Assembly (NCBI GenBank): GCA_003167415.1
Contig: PMTF01000010.1
Coordinates: 20,288-84,287, forward strand
Direction: 5' to 3'
Source: Acidimicrobiaceae bacterium
GTDB taxonomy: Bacteria > Actinomycetota > Acidimicrobiia > Acidimicrobiales > RAAP-2
Length of the DNA stretch: 64,000 bases
Shown here: one piece after another, positions 39,425-47,359 of the stretch
How positions within the stretch are numbered: the first letter of the stretch is position 1
Layout of the letters: each line of letters opens with the position of its first letter
Program-made: the position numbers and the translations under genes
Notes under the pieces: model-generated
Databases searched by the model: none
What the model saw: the letters and a program-made list of their open reading frames with translations, nothing else
Told to the model about the DNA's origin: nothing

Positions 39425-41320
39425 CTAGCTCTTCCAGATTTGGTCCCAGCGCGCCGCTCCGGCGTCTGGGCTGAGGCAGCGAGTCGTACCATCACCGGCA
39501 GTTCCCGATACCCAGTTCTGCACGTTCGACCTCGCGGCCCACGCATTGACCGTTGTGTCAAGCATGACGTAGGGAATCTCGATCGCGAAGCGACGGTTCA
39601 CCGCCTGCCACGCAGTCTTTTCCGCCGCCGAACCGGGACGCGCGGCGAGGGCTGCCAACAAGGAAGTCTCGACCACGGGGTCGGCCTGGTGGGCGAAGTT
39701 CACCGCACCCGCGATCTGGGTTCCGGCCGGAAGTCCCGCCATGCCCAAACCTCCAACGGCCGGTGATGACGTCGCTGACTGGGAGTTCCACCACACATAG
39801 TTCTCCGACTGGTCGGCGCCACCGAATTGGTTCCAGCCCGCGCAGTCGTACTCGCCGTAAATCACGTTGTTGATGAGCGTGCTCTGGACAGCTGAACGGG
39901 GCGTGATCGTGACGCCGATCTTCGCAAACTCCTGCTCGAAGAAAGCGAAGGCCTTGGTCGCGCTTGCACTGCCGGATACGATGTCCATGACGAAGGCAAC
40001 CTTGGATACGTTGTTCTTCGCCTTGTAGGCGTCGACGAGGGCTTTGGCCTTCGTCGGGTTGTAGGCCGGGTAGCCGGGGTTCTTGTAGAACGGCGAACTC
40101 TTTCGGAAGATGCCATCCGCGATCGCACCCACGCTGTCGTCAATTACCCGGAAGTACGTACTGCGATTGACGGCCATGGCCAAGGCCTGACGAATGCTTT
40201 GGTCGTTCACGACTGGCTTCATGGTCGTGTCCCACTGCCCCGACGACGGGTTGACGGCGCCCATGGTGCCGATCCAGTCAGCCTCTTGGACCAGCAGCGG
40301 CGGCGCCTGACCCTTCAAGATGTACGGCAGTGAACCAGGCACGGTCGGTGCGAATTCGCCGGCCCACGCGAAGTACTGGTTCATCGTTCCCGTCGTGTTC
40401 ATGATCAAGAAGTTGAGCCCTGGGTCGCGCGGCGCGTGGATGTCCGTAACGTAACTGACGCCCTTCATGTGCTTGAAGGCATTAATCTGCGGACCATTCT
40501 GTTGAAGGATCATGTCCACGTTACCGGCCTGCAGTGCCTGGTTACGGGCTTCGGGGTCGACGATCGTCTTGAAGTGAATGTTGCTCAAGTACGGCAACTG
40601 ACGACCGTGCGCGTCCGACTTCCAGTAGTTTCCGTTCTTCGTCAGTTGGGACTCAACGTTCACCTGCCAGGACTTCACCTTGAACGGACCGGTGCCGATG
40701 GGGTTGCCCGTGTACGTGGGCACGAATGAGGTCGGGTGCGCCATGTAGCTGATCTGTTGCTCGCACAAGAAGATCGGGAACGACGAGAACGGAATCACCA
40801 AGTTGTACGCAACGGTGAAACTGTCCACTTTCGTTACCGAACCGATGATTGGCTTAATTGCTAGGCCGACCGTGGGGTCGGCGTTGGCGGCGACCCAGTT
40901 GGCTACAACTATGTCGGCGTCCAATGAATCGCCGTTCGTGAAGGTGACGCCCTGGCGAAGGGGAATCGTCCACACCGAGTAATTCGCGTTCGGGGTGGCT
41001 GAGAGCGCCAGCATCGGCAGCGCGACCTTTCCATTCGCCGACACCACAAAGAGTGGATCGTAGAGCGCGTTGGCGACACAAAAACCTGAGGCGTCCAACT
41101 TGCCTTGTGCGCCGTTAAAAACGTGATAGTTCGGAACATCGGAGAGAGTCCCGACGGTCAGCGTCCCCCCACGCCTCGGCTTTCCATTGTTCACACCAAT
41201 TGCGGCGGCGCTGGCCGAGGTGGCAAGAAGATCGTCAACGATCGATCCGGCCAGTGCGACACCACCAATTGTGGCAGCTGAGTGAGTTAGGAACGATCGG
41301 CGATCGAACGTGGATGACAT
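39425..41320 (-). CDS. Family-5 extracellular solute-binding protein (peptide/nickel type), Tat signal
   Basis: 631 aa. Starts MSSTFDRRSFLTHSAAT, a twin-arginine-type signal, then a mature domain with RRGGTLTVGT, the family-5 opening, and VTFTNGDSLDADIV and IGTGPFKVKSW, hallmarks of DppA/OppA-like proteins. No lipobox, and no permease or ATPase genes lie next to it, so its transporter partner is elsewhere. GGGGGAAAGCGGGA precedes the ATG. Ends at a terminator shared with the MFS gene. Confidence 0.88.
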   Translation of the reverse strand: MSSTFDRRSFLTHSAATIGGVALAGSIVDDLLATSASAAAIGVNNGKPRRGGTLTVGTLSDVPNYHVFNGAQGKLDASGFCVANALYDPLFVVSANGKVALPMLALSATPNANYSVWTIPLRQGVTFTNGDSLDADIVVANWVAANADPTVGLAIKPIIGSVTKVDSFTVAYNLVIPFSSFPIFLCEQQISYMAHPTSFVPTYTGNPIGTGPFKVKSWQVNVESQLTKNGNYWKSDAHGRQLPYLSNIHFKTIVDPEARNQALQAGNVDMILQQNGPQINAFKHMKGVSYVTDIHAPRDPGLNFLIMNTTGTMNQYFAWAGEFAPTVPGSLPYILKGQAPPLLVQEADWIGTMGAVNPSSGQWDTTMKPVVNDQSIRQALAMAVNRSTYFRVIDDSVGAIADGIFRKSSPFYKNPGYPAYNPTKAKALVDAYKAKNNVSKVAFVMDIVSGSASATKAFAFFEQEFAKIGVTITPRSAVQSTLINNVIYGEYDCAGWNQFGGADQSENYVWWNSQSATSSPAVGGLGMAGLPAGTQIAGAVNFAHQADPVVETSLLAALAARPGSAAEKTAWQAVNRRFAIEIPYVMLDTTVNAWAARSNVQNWVSGTAGDGTTRCLSPDAGAARWDQIWKS

Positions 41321-41430
41321 CTTTGTCCCGCTTTCCCCCTGGAGCTCCGGCCTTGTGCTGGCGCTCCTACTGGTCGCAACTTAGCAAGAACCCATCGAGA
41401 AAAAAGGCCACAAATCTCCTCGGGTTATAA

Positions 41431-41474
41431 TCCCAGGGCCCGACGGGCAGGGCGACGCCGATCGGACCCTGGGA
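41431..41474. repeat. Long stem-loop upstream of the solute-binding protein
   Basis: TCCCAGGGCCCGA and TCGGACCCTGGGA pair at 12 of 13 positions around an 18-nt loop. A perfect TATAAT (41426-41431, plus strand) abuts the left arm. It sits 110 nt upstream of the solute-binding-protein start, so operator, transcript structure or terminator are all possible. Confidence 0.5.
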
Positions 41475-42125
41475 AACTCATGCGCGGCCGTGTGGGTGAC
41501 GGCCAGCGAGGGGTGCAGAGCGTCGTGACATCGATCACGGCGGTAATGGTCGCTGTGATATTCACAACGCGAGTTCCGGCGACTTTGAGTGCCTTCGCCC
41601 ACTGATTCGCCGTGAAATGTCGTTGAATCAGCGAGGAGTGTTCGTTCGGAATGGAAGATCGAAACCGGGGTCATTGCAATCGATGCCGCATTCTTGCCGT
41701 ATATCCCTGGCGAAAGTGCGGTACTGGCGAACAGTGTTCGACAGGTTCGGGCGCAGTACGTGGTTTCATTTGCCTCGCTGCTTTGCGGTGCCCAGCGACG
41801 CGTCGACCGGTCAGTCACGTCGTCCGTCGTTACCGAGATGAATTCGGTGCGATCAATAGTTCTCACGGTCATGGTGAACATCGTGAAACTCGCCCTCTAT
41901 CTCGAGTCGCCTTGCATCGAGACACACCCATCTTCAAAGGTCGGTTTGTGAGAGCCTTGTGAAAGTCCTTCGAGGCACTTTAGATGGCCATAAATGGCGC
42001 TTCTTGCCCGATCGTGGAGTACTCACCCTGTATTTAGCTGATAATGCTCGATCCTTGGCGAGTTCCGCCTGAATCGAGGTAGATAACCATTAAATCGACA
42101 AGATTGAGATCGTCTTTTCTTAAAG

Positions 42126-42407
42126 CAGAGCCCAGACGGAGGGGGGGCCGTCTGGGCTCTGAGAACTGAGGAAGTGGTGCATCAGGGCCCGGATGGTAGG
42201 GAGGGACCACCCGGGCCCTGAGATTGTGTCGACACCTATTACTTAGGTGTTCGTTGCTGTGGCACCTCGCGCATTTGCACCGATTCTGCTCGAGGTCACT
42301 TCACCAGCGAACCCGGAAGAAGGTCCTGCGTGTCGTGGGCCTCTCTTCCGGGATCGCTGGTACATGGGAGTTTCGCTTTCTGTCTCGAGTGGGGGATATC
42401 GAGACAG
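42126..42407. ncRNA. Candidate structured RNA: five tandem stem-loops
   Basis: Stem 1: 42126-42161, 14 perfect bp, loop AGGGGGGG. Stem 2: 42182-42221, 16-nt arms with one mismatch, loop AGGGAGGG. Stem 3: 42232-42250, 7 bp. Stem 4: 42303-42361, 8 + 9 + 6 bp with one mismatch and one bulge. Stem 5: 42380-42407, 9 perfect bp, loop GTGGGGGATA. On the plus strand the loops are G-rich; read from the minus strand they are C-rich, as in small RNAs that pair with ribosome sites. A plausible plus promoter is TTGGCG (about 42055) and TAGATA (about 42079). The strand and whether it is transcribed are not established. Confidence 0.5.
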
Positions 42408-42596
42408 GGACATCTTCCTCAATGAGTGTGTGGATGACATTGGGAGGACGTAAGAAGGAATTAAAACTCGAAGTTCGTCACGAAGTTGTCACGAAGGCCT
42501 CATGAACGGATTGAATTCGGGCATACTGGGCGCGTACGACTAGCACCTCACGGAGTCGTATCAGGGGCACACCAGCTATTAGGGAGGACCACACGA

Positions 42597-44150
42597 GTGG
42601 CGACAGGCATTGATATTCACGACGGATCATCGGGCGACGAAGCCTTCAAGGTTGAACGACGAGGCATTGACTACGTGCCCGAGAACGAGCGCTGGGCGAC
42701 CCCGCGCAACATCGCCGCCCTCTGGGCGGGTACGTCGATCAACGTCGAGTACTTCATCTACGGCGCACTCTTGATGGGCTTCGGCTTCAGCTTCTATACG
42801 GCGCTCGCGGTCATCATCATCGGCAATCTCTCGTATTTCCTCTTGGGACTCGCGTCACTGCAAGGTCCCGAGGCCGGCACGACGGCCTTCATGATCTCTC
42901 GGGCGCCCTTCGGCATTCGAGGTTCGCGGTTGCTCAGTTTCTTCAACTGGCTCACTCAATTGGGATTCGAGACCGAGGGACTGATCCTGATTGTCGGCGC
43001 GGCACTCGTGCTGACCCAGATGGCCGGCCTCCACACCTCGAGTGGTTTGAAGGTCGCCTACATCATTCTCGCGGCGGCGATTCAGGCCGTGATGCCCTAC
43101 CTGGGTCACGCGACGATGGTCAAGGTGCTCCGCGCGCTGATCATTCCCTTTGGCGCGATTTTCGTGTTGTTGGCGATCTATGACTTCAAGCACGGGTCCG
43201 CGAGTTTCAAGGGCTTCGGCGGAGGTTGGGAGCTCTTCACCGCGGGGTTGGCCTTCACCTTCGCCCTGTCCGGGGTCGGCTGGACGGAGTGCGGCAATGA
43301 CTACACCCGCTACGTCGCTCGCGACGCGAGCAAGGGATCCATCGTCGGCTGGATGTTCCTCGGCACGGCGATTCCCGAGATCTTCATGATGGTCCTCGGT
43401 GCGGCCACGTTCACGTTCATCTCCTCGAGTGCGCAGTCGGCTGACTGGAACGGTTCGAATCCCTTCGAGGCGCTGCACGTACAGCACATCATTCCCAGTT
43501 GGGTGGTCGCGCTCTTTCTGATCTTCGCGATCGTGCAGCTGTTCGGCATCAACTCACTCGATCTCTACTCATCCGGCGTCTCGCTCCAGGCGATGGGACT
43601 CAAACTCAAGCGCTACCAGGCCGTCGTTCTCGACAGCTTCCTCGCCTGTGGACTCACGATCTGGGCCATGTTCCAGTCGACCTTCTCGCTCTACATGAGG
43701 GAGTTCGTCGGCGTCATCATCGTGTGGATCGCCCCGTGGCTCGGCATCTATTTGATGGACTGGATCATGCGCAAGTATCGCTACAGCGCCTCGGAACTCC
43801 AGCGCGACGACAAGGACGGGATCTACTACGTCGGCAAAAGCGGCGTGAACTGGAACTCCATCGTCGCCTTCGTCGTCGGCATGGTCTGTGCCACGATCGC
43901 CTTCTCCAAGGCGCCGCCGCCGGTCAACTTCCCGTTCCATTGGATGACGCCGATTTCGAATCACTACGGGGGCGCCTGCGCCGGCAATCTCGTCCACAAC
44001 GTCTGCACCGCCGGGTGGTACGGTGGCGCCGACTTCTCGGTGCCGACGGGCATCATCGTGGCCGCACTCGTGTACTTCGTACTCGAGAAGGTTACCGGGA
44101 ACGTGTCTCGACAGGTCGCCAAGCAACAAGAACTCGAACCCACGTTGTAG
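42597..44150 (+). CDS. NCS1-family nucleobase permease (CodB-like)
   Basis: 517 aa, about 12 membrane helices. WATPRNIAALWAGTSINVEYFIYGALL near the N-terminus and SGVGWTECGNDYTRYVARD in the middle are NCS1 signatures; these carriers import cytosine, purines, allantoin or related rings with cations. GTG at 42597 follows AGGGAGGA. Nearby phosphoribosyltransferase, cytosine deaminase and upp point to cytosine or uracil as substrate (inference). Confidence 0.88.
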   Translation: MATGIDIHDGSSGDEAFKVERRGIDYVPENERWATPRNIAALWAGTSINVEYFIYGALLMGFGFSFYTALAVIIIGNLSYFLLGLASLQGPEAGTTAFMISRAPFGIRGSRLLSFFNWLTQLGFETEGLILIVGAALVLTQMAGLHTSSGLKVAYIILAAAIQAVMPYLGHATMVKVLRALIIPFGAIFVLLAIYDFKHGSASFKGFGGGWELFTAGLAFTFALSGVGWTECGNDYTRYVARDASKGSIVGWMFLGTAIPEIFMMVLGAATFTFISSSAQSADWNGSNPFEALHVQHIIPSWVVALFLIFAIVQLFGINSLDLYSSGVSLQAMGLKLKRYQAVVLDSFLACGLTIWAMFQSTFSLYMREFVGVIIVWIAPWLGIYLMDWIMRKYRYSASELQRDDKDGIYYVGKSGVNWNSIVAFVVGMVCATIAFSKAPPPVNFPFHWMTPISNHYGGACAGNLVHNVCTAGWYGGADFSVPTGIIVAALVYFVLEKVTGNVSRQVAKQQELEPTL

Positions 44151-44158
44151 AGAACGAG

Positions 44159-44188
44159 ACGGCCCCCGAGTCTCGGCTCGGGGGCCGT
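44159..44188. terminator. Hairpin between convergent permease and phosphoribosyltransferase genes
   Basis: Perfect 12-bp stem ACGGCCCCCGAG / CTCGGGGGCCGT with a 6-nt loop, extendable by AGAACG/CGTTCT. No good U-tract; position between two stop codons supports a bidirectional terminator. Confidence 0.65.
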
Positions 44189-44201
44189 GACGTTCTCGAA
44201 G

Positions 44202-44810
44202 CTATCCCGCCCAGTCTTCGACGAGGCCACCCGAACCATCGGGGCGAAAGACCGGAATCGAGCCGAGTGCTCGAACCATTTGCGCGTCGTCGCCGAGCGA
44301 GGTTCGCCAAATCGACGCCTCGGTCACCAATGTGCCGATGACGACGATTTCGGCGCCGACCCCGCGCAACAGTCGAAGAGCCGTTCCGGTCGAGGCGCCG
44401 GTCGAAATCACGTCGTCCACGATGGCCACGCGCTTGCCGGCGACGTCCTTGATCCGGGCGCGATCAAAGAGCAGGCGTTGCTCGGCGTCGGTCGTGATCG
44501 AACGAACGCTCTCGCTTACCGCGTCGGCCAAGTGGATCTTGGGGGTCTTGTGCAAGATGACGTACTGATCGAGCCCCAGGTGCCGCGTGACTTCGACAGC
44601 CACTGGGATGCCCATCGTCGCCACCGTCGCGACGATGTCGACGTCGTAGGGTCGAATGATCTCGGCCAGTTCGGCGCCCGCGCGCGACATGAACTCGACG
44701 CCCATGTCGACCGTGATGAGGAGGGCCAAGGCCAACTGTTGGTTCAGCGAGACGAGCGGGAGGTCAACGCGCTGAGAGCCGATATCGACTGAGTACGTGC
44801 GCTCGCCCAC
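44202..44810 (-). CDS. Type I phosphoribosyltransferase
   Basis: 202 aa. The PRPP-binding motif is VAIVDDVISTGASTG, preceded by the flexible-loop region; overall similar to adenine/xanthine phosphoribosyltransferases. It joins a base to PRPP in salvage. GTG start; TATGCT 8 nt upstream overlaps the -10 of the divergent deaminase on the opposite strand (22 nt between the two start codons), so the pair is probably co-regulated. Confidence 0.86.
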   Translation of the reverse strand: MGERTYSVDIGSQRVDLPLVSLNQQLALALLITVDMGVEFMSRAGAELAEIIRPYDVDIVATVATMGIPVAVEVTRHLGLDQYVILHKTPKIHLADAVSESVRSITTDAEQRLLFDRARIKDVAGKRVAIVDDVISTGASTGTALRLLRGVGAEIVVIGTLVTEASIWRTSLGDDAQMVRALGSIPVFRPDGSGGLVEDWAG

Positions 44811-44820
44811 GCTGAGCGAG

Positions 44821-44832
44821 CATACTTAACCG
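44821..44832 (+). promoter_or_regulatory. -10 element of the cytosine deaminase (interlocked divergent promoters)
   Basis: CATACT, TAACCG, ATG on the plus strand. TATGCT for the opposite gene occupies 44819-44824 on the minus strand, so the two elements overlap by four bases. Confidence 0.5.
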
Positions 44833-45303
44833 ATGAGTTCATCCCTTGCACCACTCGATCGCGACCTCGCCCAACGAATGCTCGTGACGGCGTACGACGA
44901 AGCCGTCCTCGGACTGAGCGAGGGCGGCATTCCCATTGGCGCGGCGCTCTACTTGCGCGACGGCACCCTGATCAGCTCCGGCCACAACCGACGGGTCCAG
45001 GAACGCGACGCGTCGGTGCACGCCGAGACCGACGCCTTTCGCAAGGGCGGTCGTCGACGTGATTACCCGGACACCGTCATGGTCACGACGCTCTCACCGT
45101 GCTGGTACTGCTCGGGACTGGTTCGTCAGTTCAATATCGGCGCCGTGGTGATTGGTGAAGCGACGACCTTTCACGGCGGTCACGACTGGCTCGCCGAACT
45201 CGGGGTCGAAATCGTCGTGTTGGATGACCCAGCGTGCACCGAGCTACTGGGCACCTTCATACTCGAACATCCCGATCTCTGGAACGAGGACATCGGGCTC
45301 TGA
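44833..45303 (+). CDS. Cytosine deaminase, yeast FCY1-like
   Basis: 156 aa zinc hydrolase. HAE (in SVHAETDAF) and PCxxC (TLSPCWYCSGL) are the cytidine-deaminase-fold zinc site. The layout EGGIPIGAALYLRDG, SGHNRRVQE, and the C-terminal DLWNEDIGL closely follows the Saccharomyces FCY1 type rather than the unrelated bacterial CodA. It would turn cytosine into uracil for Upp. Guanine deaminase or TadA are less likely because of this C-terminal match. Confidence 0.87.
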   Translation: MSSSLAPLDRDLAQRMLVTAYDEAVLGLSEGGIPIGAALYLRDGTLISSGHNRRVQERDASVHAETDAFRKGGRRRDYPDTVMVTTLSPCWYCSGLVRQFNIGAVVIGEATTFHGGHDWLAELGVEIVVLDDPACTELLGTFILEHPDLWNEDIGL

Positions 45304-45456
45304 TTAGGGGACCGACATACCAGACCCACCCGGCGCAGCCGATGAATGATGCCTACTCGACGAGTGACTCGGCAGGTGATCACGAGTTTCACAATCTGCT
45401 CGCAGAACCGCCTCCCAACCCTCATCGGTTCATCATGCGAGGGTGAGGACCACTTA

Positions 45457-46236
45457 CTAAGTTGAGTAGGTGGCGTAAACCACCACCGAGACGACCTTGG
45501 GAATCGAGCTGGTGTTGAAGTCTCCGCTGCCGTAATTGACGGACCGGGGCGCATCCACCGACACTTGTCCCACCGTGATCGAAATCGGCTTCCCCAACTT
45601 AATCTGTTTGCCCAACGCGGCTTGGGCACGCTGTCGAGCGTTTGCGGCCGCCTCTGCCGTGAGAGCGGGTCGCAGTTTCTTCAATCCATTGAAGGTGTAC
45701 TGCGGTTGTTGTGCGATGAACGGAAGGTTTTTGGCGAGCAGGAGATTACTGACGCCCAGAACACGCTGCATGGCGGTCAGGCGAGAGGACTGCACGGTGA
45801 CCGTTTGGCTCATAGTGAAACTGGTCACTTGACCGGTGGCCTGTGTATTGGGTTGCACATTTACCGTGCCAAATGAGATTTCGTCGTTGAGAGCTCCGGC
45901 GGCGATAAGCGCGTTGCGAATTTGGGCCGCCCACCCGTTCAATTGCGCCAGTGCCGCCGAGGTTGTCGGCTGCGTGCTGGCCACACCTGCCATCCATTGG
46001 AATGTGTTGGACGTGACTGCCTGTTGAGCAGAACCGGTAATCGTGATCTGGTTGGTCTGCGGTTGATTTCGGTTTCGGATCCCCGATGCTACCGAGAACG
46101 ATCCGATGATGAACGCCGCCGAGAGGATGATCATTCCAATCAACTGCTCATGTGACCGAATCGAGCCTTTCTTCCGGGACGCTGGTTCTTGGCCCTTATT
46201 CTCGATGCCGATGTCGGCTCCCTCTTCGGCACTCAC
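45457..46236 (-). CDS. SIMPL-domain (DUF541) membrane-anchored protein
   Basis: 259 aa: cytoplasmic basic N-terminus, one membrane helix (about 31-51), then an extracytoplasmic SIMPL domain (ITITGSAQQAVTSNTFQWMAGV ... ISITVGQVSVDAP). Family role is unclear; several members are envelope proteins. It sits between the deaminase and upp without an evident functional link. Confidence 0.85.
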   Translation of the reverse strand: MSAEEGADIGIENKGQEPASRKKGSIRSHEQLIGMIILSAAFIIGSFSVASGIRNRNQPQTNQITITGSAQQAVTSNTFQWMAGVASTQPTTSAALAQLNGWAAQIRNALIAAGALNDEISFGTVNVQPNTQATGQVTSFTMSQTVTVQSSRLTAMQRVLGVSNLLLAKNLPFIAQQPQYTFNGLKKLRPALTAEAAANARQRAQAALGKQIKLGKPISITVGQVSVDAPRSVNYGSGDFNTSSIPKVVSVVVYATYST

Positions 46237-46248
46237 CGGTTAACGTTA
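46237..46248 (-). promoter_or_regulatory. Leaderless -10 element of the SIMPL gene
   Basis: TAACGT, TAACCG, GTG. Confidence 0.58.
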
Positions 46249-46322
46249 TCCCAACTCTTACCCCATTTTTCTGACCAATTCGCCGCGAACTGCCGGGTGC
46301 GTCAGGTATGTCAGTCCCCTGA

Positions 46323-46958
46323 TTAGCGCGCCGGAGGTCCGAAGAGTCGGTCGCCGGCGTCACCGAGACCGGGCGTAATGTAACCGACGTCGTTCAATTC
46401 GGCGTCGAGTGCGGCGGCCACGATGGCGACGTCCGGGTGCTTCGAGAAGACGTAGTCGACACCCGGCTGGGCCGCGATGAGACACAGCACGGTCACGTCG
46501 CCGGCGCCGCGCTCGCGAAGCATCTCCAGCACGCAGACCAACGATCCCCCCGTGGCGAGCATCGGGTCACAGAGCACGACATGTACCCCGGCGAGCGATT
46601 CGGGCAGTCCGTCGAGGTAGACGTCGGGCTTCAACGTCTCTTCGTTGCGACGGAGACCGACCAGACAGACCCGGTGATGCGGCAAGACCTCCTGCACCGC
46701 CGGGCTCATGCCGAGACCGGCGCGCAGGATCGGGACTATCAGATATTCGGTATCGATGCGCACCGCCGGCGCACCCTTGAGAACCGGCGTGTCGACGGTC
46801 GTCTGGGTGACGGGCGTATCACGAAAGGCCTCGTAGGCGACGAATCGCGAGATCTCTCCGGCGAGGCGCAAGAAGTCCGCGTTGGAGGTCGCCACGTCAC
46901 GCAAACTGCGCACTTTGTCGGCGACCACCGGATGGTTGATGACGTGAAGTGAAGGCAC
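46323..46958 (-). CDS. upp: Uracil phosphoribosyltransferase
   Basis: 211 aa; converts uracil and PRPP into UMP. Family marks: TEYLIVPILRAGLGMSPAVQEVLP, the PRPP loop VVLCDPMLATGGSL and the uracil-binding C-terminus DVGYITPGLGDAGDRLFG. With the deaminase and permease this completes a cytosine to uracil to UMP salvage route. Confidence 0.96.
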   Translation of the reverse strand: MPSLHVINHPVVADKVRSLRDVATSNADFLRLAGEISRFVAYEAFRDTPVTQTTVDTPVLKGAPAVRIDTEYLIVPILRAGLGMSPAVQEVLPHHRVCLVGLRRNEETLKPDVYLDGLPESLAGVHVVLCDPMLATGGSLVCVLEMLRERGAGDVTVLCLIAAQPGVDYVFSKHPDVAIVAAALDAELNDVGYITPGLGDAGDRLFGPPAR

Positions 46959-46970
46959 GAGGTCACACTA
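46959..46970 (-). promoter_or_regulatory. Leaderless -10 element of upp
   Basis: TAGTGT, GACCTC, GTG. Confidence 0.58.
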
Positions 46971-47346
46971 CGCCGAGCGAAGTTCACGCGTCGCCGTGGC
47001 GTCGCTCACGGTTGCCACGATCCACAAACGCCCCACGGGGCTCGAAGCACGTCGGGAATATTCGAGTTTGTGAAACCTTCGCAGTACCGAACGCCGATGA
47101 GCTGATCCACCGTCCAGTGGTGGCCACGAAGTCGCGTGAAGATTGGCAGTCGGCCTCCGTCTTACATCTCGACGCCCACCTGTTCGCTGACGTGGTTAGA
47201 GAGTTCCATCGACGCGAGACCACCGAGTAGGTCTTCGTGGTCGCGTCGTACGCGTACCGAGCGCGCCTGGAACGAAACCCGTGATCGCTGACGCCGGTAC
47301 GTGTCGACGACGTCGGTTACCGAGAATCGAGGTCGCAGACGACCGG
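46971..47346. other. Intergenic region between upp and the ABC exporter
   Basis: Nearly 400 nt with no recognised gene. It includes the weak minus-strand frame described at 47162-47359; the remainder holds no strong hairpin, repeat or RNA signature that I can see. Confidence 0.4.
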
Positions 47347-47359
47347 TATTATTGATCAA
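47162..47359 (-). CDS. Possible small protein (65 aa)
   Basis: TTG-started frame ending VRRDHEDLLGGLASMELSNH...; third-position GC is fairly high, and AGGAAAG lies about 10 nt upstream of the TTG. It begins within the start codon of the opposite ABC gene, so both could hardly have independent promoters. No family recognised; may be chance. Confidence 0.22.
   Translation of the reverse strand: MINNTGRLRPRFSVTDVVDTYRRQRSRVSFQARSVRVRRDHEDLLGGLASMELSNHVSEQVGVEM
47347..47358 (+). promoter_or_regulatory. Leaderless -10 element of the ABC exporter operon
   Basis: TATTAT, TGATCA, ATG; the most AT-rich of the boxes in this window. Confidence 0.62.

Larger units (their letters stand above)
41321..42596. 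other. 1.28-kb gene-free, hairpin-rich region
   Basis: Base composition is less GC-rich than the flanks and no frame shows a recognisable protein. Contents: a 13-nt-arm hairpin at 41431-41474 abutting TATAAT; weaker stem-loops at about 41535-41562, 41590-41620 and 42046-42078; five strong stem-loops at 42126-42407; a tandem GTCACGAAG repeat near 42470-42500; and the permease promoter and ribosome site at the right end. A frame at about 41620-41951 reading IDAAFLPYIPGESAVLANSV has no start codon and atypical codons and could be a gene remnant. Confidence 0.6.

Noticed and set aside
41381..41881. A 166-codon minus frame in the long intergenic region
   Set aside because: Ser/Thr/Arg-rich low-complexity translation with no family resemblance; spans the hairpin at 41431-41474.
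42126..42221. The two large hairpins as ordinary intrinsic terminators
   Set aside because: No U-tract follows either on the plus strand and only a weak CUUU on the minus; no gene ends nearby. Termination by them cannot be excluded but is not supported.
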